Below are positions 57,280 through 60,173 of a DNA stretch of 60,173 nt, piece after piece. Each line of letters starts with the position of its first letter. Position 1 is the stretch's first letter. The position numbers and the translations under genes are program-made. The notes under the pieces are model-generated. The model made no database searches. It was not told the DNA's origin and saw nothing but the letters and a program-made list of their open reading frames with translations. Origin of the DNA: Gammaproteobacteria bacterium. Lineage in GTDB: Bacteria; Pseudomonadota; Gammaproteobacteria; Chromatiales; Chromatiaceae. Where the stretch lies: contig JAABTK010000019.1 in assembly GCA_011389885.1 (NCBI GenBank), positions 1 through 60,173 on the forward strand. The letters run 5' to 3'.

Positions 57280-58032
57280 TTAGGCTGATTTTGTTATGTT
57301 TTTGGTGGATGCCCGGAAATCTCGCACAATGTAGTGCTGATTGCCGTCGCGCTTGAGTTCAAAGAGCCCGATGCCTTCGAGTAGGCAACTGAGCTTGGCA
57401 TAGCCATAATTTCTTGGGTCGAAGGAGGCGTGATTGGCGATATGGCTTCCCAGATGCGACAGTTTGGCCCAGCCGTCATCATCGGCGGTCCCTGCGATCG
57501 CCTCGCGTATCAGGTGCATGAGTTCGGTGTCGCTTTGAAGCTCTTTTGCGGTTCGTTTTTTACTGGTTTGCGCTCCCTTGTCCGGGCCTTCATCCAGAAA
57601 CAAAAAAGTGGAACAGGCGTTTACAAAGGCTGCGGGGGTCTTACGTTCACCAATACCGATCACGAACTTACCCTCCGAAATGATCCGAGTGGCCAAGGGC
57701 GTGAAGTCGCAATCCGAGGTCACCAAACAGAAGATGTCGTTCTGCTTCGTATACAGGATATCCATCGCATCAATGGCGATGGCGATGTCCGTGGCATTTT
57801 TGCCCTTGGTCAAATCATATTGTTGAATCGGTTGGATGGCGTGCTCCTGGAGCAAGGCTTCCCAGGACTTGAGATTGGATGAGGTCCAGTTTCCATAGGC
57901 CCTGCGGATGGTAACCCGCCCATGCGTAGCGAGTTCAGTGAATATCTTTTGAATCGATTGAGCCGGGGAGTTATCGGCATCCACCAGCAAGGCAATGATC
58001 TTCTTGTCAGTCAAACTGTCGTTTCCGTTCAT
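57280..58032 (-). CDS. NYN-domain ribonuclease-like protein with C-terminal OST-HTH/LOTUS domain
   Basis: A 250-residue protein. N-terminal NYN/PIN-like nuclease: IIALLVDADNSPAQSIQKIF (Asp18, Asp20), NATDIAIAIDAMDIL (Asp82), VTSDCDFTPLATRI (Asp107, Asp109), the acidic set expected for metal-dependent RNA cleavage. C-terminal OST-HTH/LOTUS domain: LMHLIREAIAGTADDDGWAK, LSHLGSHIANHASFDPRNYG, YAKLSCLLEGIGLFELKRDG. LOTUS domains bind RNA (G-quadruplexes in some eukaryotic cases). The gene is visibly more AT-rich than its neighbours, suggesting transfer. Bacterial members have no assigned function. Confidence 0.9.
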   Translation of the reverse strand: MNGNDSLTDKKIIALLVDADNSPAQSIQKIFTELATHGRVTIRRAYGNWTSSNLKSWEALLQEHAIQPIQQYDLTKGKNATDIAIAIDAMDILYTKQNDIFCLVTSDCDFTPLATRIISEGKFVIGIGERKTPAAFVNACSTFLFLDEGPDKGAQTSKKRTAKELQSDTELMHLIREAIAGTADDDGWAKLSHLGSHIANHASFDPRNYGYAKLSCLLEGIGLFELKRDGNQHYIVRDFRASTKNITKSA

Positions 58033-58074
58033 CGCGGATAGGGTGAAAAGGGTGTCCGTAAAATCATACTGCCC

Positions 58075-60173
58075 TCAGCGGGCAAACTCAAAAAATTCTG
58101 CAAGTGCACCCCCTGTGCGAGACTCCGGCGTTTTCATCACCTCCCCCGGCGGCCCCTGCGCCACGATCCGACCCCCGGCTTCGCCGCCCTCGGGGCCGAG
58201 GTCGATGATCCAGTCCGCCTCGGCGATGAGTTCCAGGTTGTGCTCGATGACGATGACGCTGCTGCCGCCGTCCACCAAGCGTTGAAGCACCTGAATCAGG
58301 CGCTCCACGTCGGCCATGTGCAGCCCGACGGTGGGTTCGTCGAGGATGTAGAGGGCGGGCCTGGGGTTGGCGCGGTCGTCGGGTTTGACCTTGGCCAGTT
58401 CGGTGACCAGCTTGATGCGCTGGGCCTCGCCGCCGGAGAGGGTGGGGCTGCGCTGGCCCAGGGTGAGGTAGCCCAGGCCCACGTCCTGCATCAGGCGCAG
58501 GGTGTTGTGCAGATTGCGGTGGGCGGAGAAGAACGCCACCGCCTCGTCTACGCCCATGGCCAGCACCTCGCCGATGGTGCGGCCTTTAAAGGTCACGTCC
58601 AGGGTCTCGGGATTGAAGCGGGCGCCGTTGCAGGCCTCGCAGGGCGCCTGCACATCGGGCAGGAAGCTCATTTCGATGCGCTGATAGCCCTGACCGGCGC
58701 AGACCTCGCAGCGTCCGCCCTTGGTGTTAAAGGAGAAGCGGCCCGGGTCGTAGCCGCGCAGCCGGGCCTCGGCGGTGCCGGCGTAAAGCTTGCGGATGGC
58801 GTCCCAAAAGCCCACATAGGTGGCGGGGCAGGAGCGCGGGGTCTTGCCGATGGGGGTTTGGTCCACCTCCAGCACCCGGTGGACGGCCTCCCAGCCCTCG
58901 ATCTTCTTGCAGCCGTGGACTGGGCGTTTCAGCTTGCCCTTGCCGAGCAGGTTCTTCAGGCTCTGATGCAGCACCTCGCGCACCAGGGTGCTCTTGCCCG
59001 AGCCGGAGACGCCGGTGACGCAGACCAGCCGCCCCAGCGGGATCTCCACGTCCAGGCCATGCAGGTTATTGAGCTTGGCGCCGAACAGGCCCAGCCAGTA
59101 GGCGTTTTGGGTGTCGCGGTGCGGGGTCTTACCCAGGCGGCGCTCGGGGCGGGCCAGGTAACGGCCGGTGAGGGAGTCGGGGTTGGCCATCAGCGCCGCC
59201 GCGCTGCCGGCGGCCACCACCCGGCCGCCCTCGCGCCCGGCGCCGGGGCCCAGGTCCAGCACATATTCGGCGCGGCGAATGGTCTCCTCGTCGTGTTCCA
59301 CCACCACCAGGGTGTTGCCCTGGCCTTCGAGCTTGCTCAGGGTGTCGAGCAGGCGTTGATTGTCCCGCGGGTGCAGGCCGATGGTGGGTTCGTCGAGGAT
59401 GTAGCAGACCCCGCGCAGGTTGGAGCCGAGCTGGGCCGCCAGGCGGATGCGCTGGGCCTCGCCGCCGGAGAGGGTGGGCGCGGCGCGGTCCAGGCTCAGG
59501 TAGCCGAGGCCCACCTCGCGCAGGAAGGCGAGGCGGTTGTTCAGCTCCGCCAGCACGTCGCGGGCGATGGCCGCGTCGCGGCCGCTCAGGCCCAGGTCGC
59601 GAAAAATCCCCGTCGCCTCGCTCACCGGCAGGGCCGAGTAGTCGGCGATGGAGCAGTCCTCGAAGCGGATGGCCAGGGCCTCGGGGCGCAGGCGCCGGCC
59701 GGCGCAGGCGGGGCAGGCATGGGCCTCGGCCTCCAGCCACTCCCGCTCCTCGCCGCTCTGCTCGGCGTCAAAGCCCTTCAGCTCCAGGCCGGTGCCGAAA
59801 CAGCTCCGGCACCAGCCGTGCTTGGAGTTGTAGGAGAACAGCCGCGGGTCCGGCTCCTCGAAGCTCTTGCCGCAGCCGGGACAGGCGCGCTGGGTGGAGA
59901 AGGCGGTCTGCCCGTTCAGCCAGTTGCCCGCGGCGTCCAGCTCGATCAGCCACAGGCCGCCCTTGCCGTGCTCCAGGGCCTGCTCCACCAGTCCGACGAG
60001 TTCCGGCTCGTTGTCCGGGGTGGCCGGCACATCGCCCAGGGGCAGCTCGATGTTGTGTTCGCGGTAGCGGTCGAGCTTGGGCCAAGGCTCCGTGGGCACG
60101 GGCTCGCCGTCCACCCGCAGCAGGGTGAAGCCCTTGCGCGCCGCCCACTGGGCCAGCTCCTTGTAAATGCCCT
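58075..60173 (-). CDS. uvrA: Excinuclease ABC subunit A, C-terminal portion (5' end outside window)
   Basis: At least 698 residues visible; the frame continues past the right edge, so the GTG at 60114 is internal, not the start. Two ABC modules' signatures are present: [20 protein letters not shown] and later [19 protein letters not shown], with Walker [13 protein letters not shown] and [12 protein letters not shown]. Walker [15 protein letters not shown], zinc fingers CPGC...CRSC and CEVC...CEAC. Binds damaged DNA for nucleotide excision repair. The linker [20 protein letters not shown] and other segments differ from standard UvrA and resemble the long, duplicated UvrA class; the total length needed to decide is outside the window. 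Confidence 0.9.
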   Translation of the reverse strand, partial: GIYKELAQWAARKGFTLLRVDGEPVPTEPWPKLDRYREHNIELPLGDVPATPDNEPELVGLVEQALEHGKGGLWLIELDAAGNWLNGQTAFSTQRACPGCGKSFEEPDPRLFSYNSKHGWCRSCFGTGLELKGFDAEQSGEEREWLEAEAHACPACAGRRLRPEALAIRFEDCSIADYSALPVSEATGIFRDLGLSGRDAAIARDVLAELNNRLAFLREVGLGYLSLDRAAPTLSGGEAQRIRLAAQLGSNLRGVCYILDEPTIGLHPRDNQRLLDTLSKLEGQGNTLVVVEHDEETIRRAEYVLDLGPGAGREGGRVVAAGSAAALMANPDSLTGRYLARPERRLGKTPHRDTQNAYWLGLFGAKLNNLHGLDVEIPLGRLVCVTGVSGSGKSTLVREVLHQSLKNLLGKGKLKRPVHGCKKIEGWEAVHRVLEVDQTPIGKTPRSCPATYVGFWDAIRKLYAGTAEARLRGYDPGRFSFNTKGGRCEVCAGQGYQRIEMSFLPDVQAPCEACNGARFNPETLDVTFKGRTIGEVLAMGVDEAVAFFSAHRNLHNTLRLMQDVGLGYLTLGQRSPTLSGGEAQRIKLVTELAKVKPDDRANPRPALYILDEPTVGLHMADVERLIQVLQRLVDGGSSVIVIEHNLELIAEADWIIDLGPEGGEAGGRIVAQGPPGEVMKTPESRTGGALAEFFEFAR

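Overview
This GC-rich window looks like the chromosome of a gammaproteobacterium, most likely a sulfur oxidiser of the Chromatiales type. The evidence is gene content: a sulfur globule protein, a DsrC/TusE-family protein, a secreted rhodanese, and several gene neighbourhoods standard for Gammaproteobacteria (RNase AM/yciO/trpS/scpA/scpB/rluB, cspD/clpS/clpA/infA, pbpC with its alpha-2-macroglobulin, and tcdA with slyX). No rRNA or tRNA gene was recognised, and no prophage, integrase or intact insertion sequence. The assignment rests on recognising protein families by eye; no search was run.

Layout. 1-502: trailer end of a subtype I-F CRISPR array whose leader and cas genes would lie left of the window. 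874-2931: a broken HTH regulator, a hypothetical protein and a TAXI-type binding protein. 3372-6243: a secreted beta-propeller-like protein divergent from DNA polymerase IV. 6478-6957: a decayed encapsulin/encapsulated-ferritin locus, the most unusual item here. 7533-9382: DUF3096, NnrU and a cysteine-free DsrC-like protein. 9665-17229: a long co-directional housekeeping run (RNase AM, YciO, M50 protease, TrpS, DUF29, ScpA, ScpB, RluB, a DNA glycosylase). 17607-21178: cspD, clpS, clpA, infA. 21720-25583: a Ser/Thr kinase with a cyclic-nucleotide domain, divergent from a TonB-dependent receptor. 25951-33443: pbpC and alpha-2-macroglobulin. 33925-38969: glycogen phosphorylase, a four-unit REP array and a DEAD-box helicase. 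39473-42426: sulfur globule protein, phosphatidylserine decarboxylase, SCO protein and rhodanese. 42788-48486: glutamate dehydrogenase, LysR regulator, HtpX, a conserved hypothetical, a radical SAM protein and a DUF971/MoaD-like fusion. 48523-52564: CnoX, pseudouridine synthase and phosphoglucomutase. 52885-55111: a three-gene sensory cluster (DUF4388-like, heme-c DUF3365-HAMP, PilZ). 55788-60173: bacteriohemerythrin, tcdA, slyX, a NYN/OST-HTH protein and the C-terminal part of a UvrA.

How the parts fit. ScpA and ScpB form the condensin accessory complex. ClpS feeds N-degron substrates to ClpA. PbpC and alpha-2-macroglobulin are a known envelope repair and protection pair. GlgP and Pgm together convert glycogen to glucose-6-phosphate. 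The sulfur globule protein has its own good promoter and terminator, as expected for an abundant structural protein.

Almost every gap longer than about 250 bp carries dispersed repeats: a REP/BIME element of about 100 bp, a 'cgcagaggGCGCAGAG' family, a 'cacagataaacacggat' family, and a nested-palindrome family. The strongest candidate for a new observation is the encapsulin locus. The ferritin-like gene has lost the helix carrying a ferroxidase glutamate. Its encapsulin-targeting peptide is intact but one base out of frame. A decayed start of the shell gene appears immediately downstream, where an encapsulin operon would place it.
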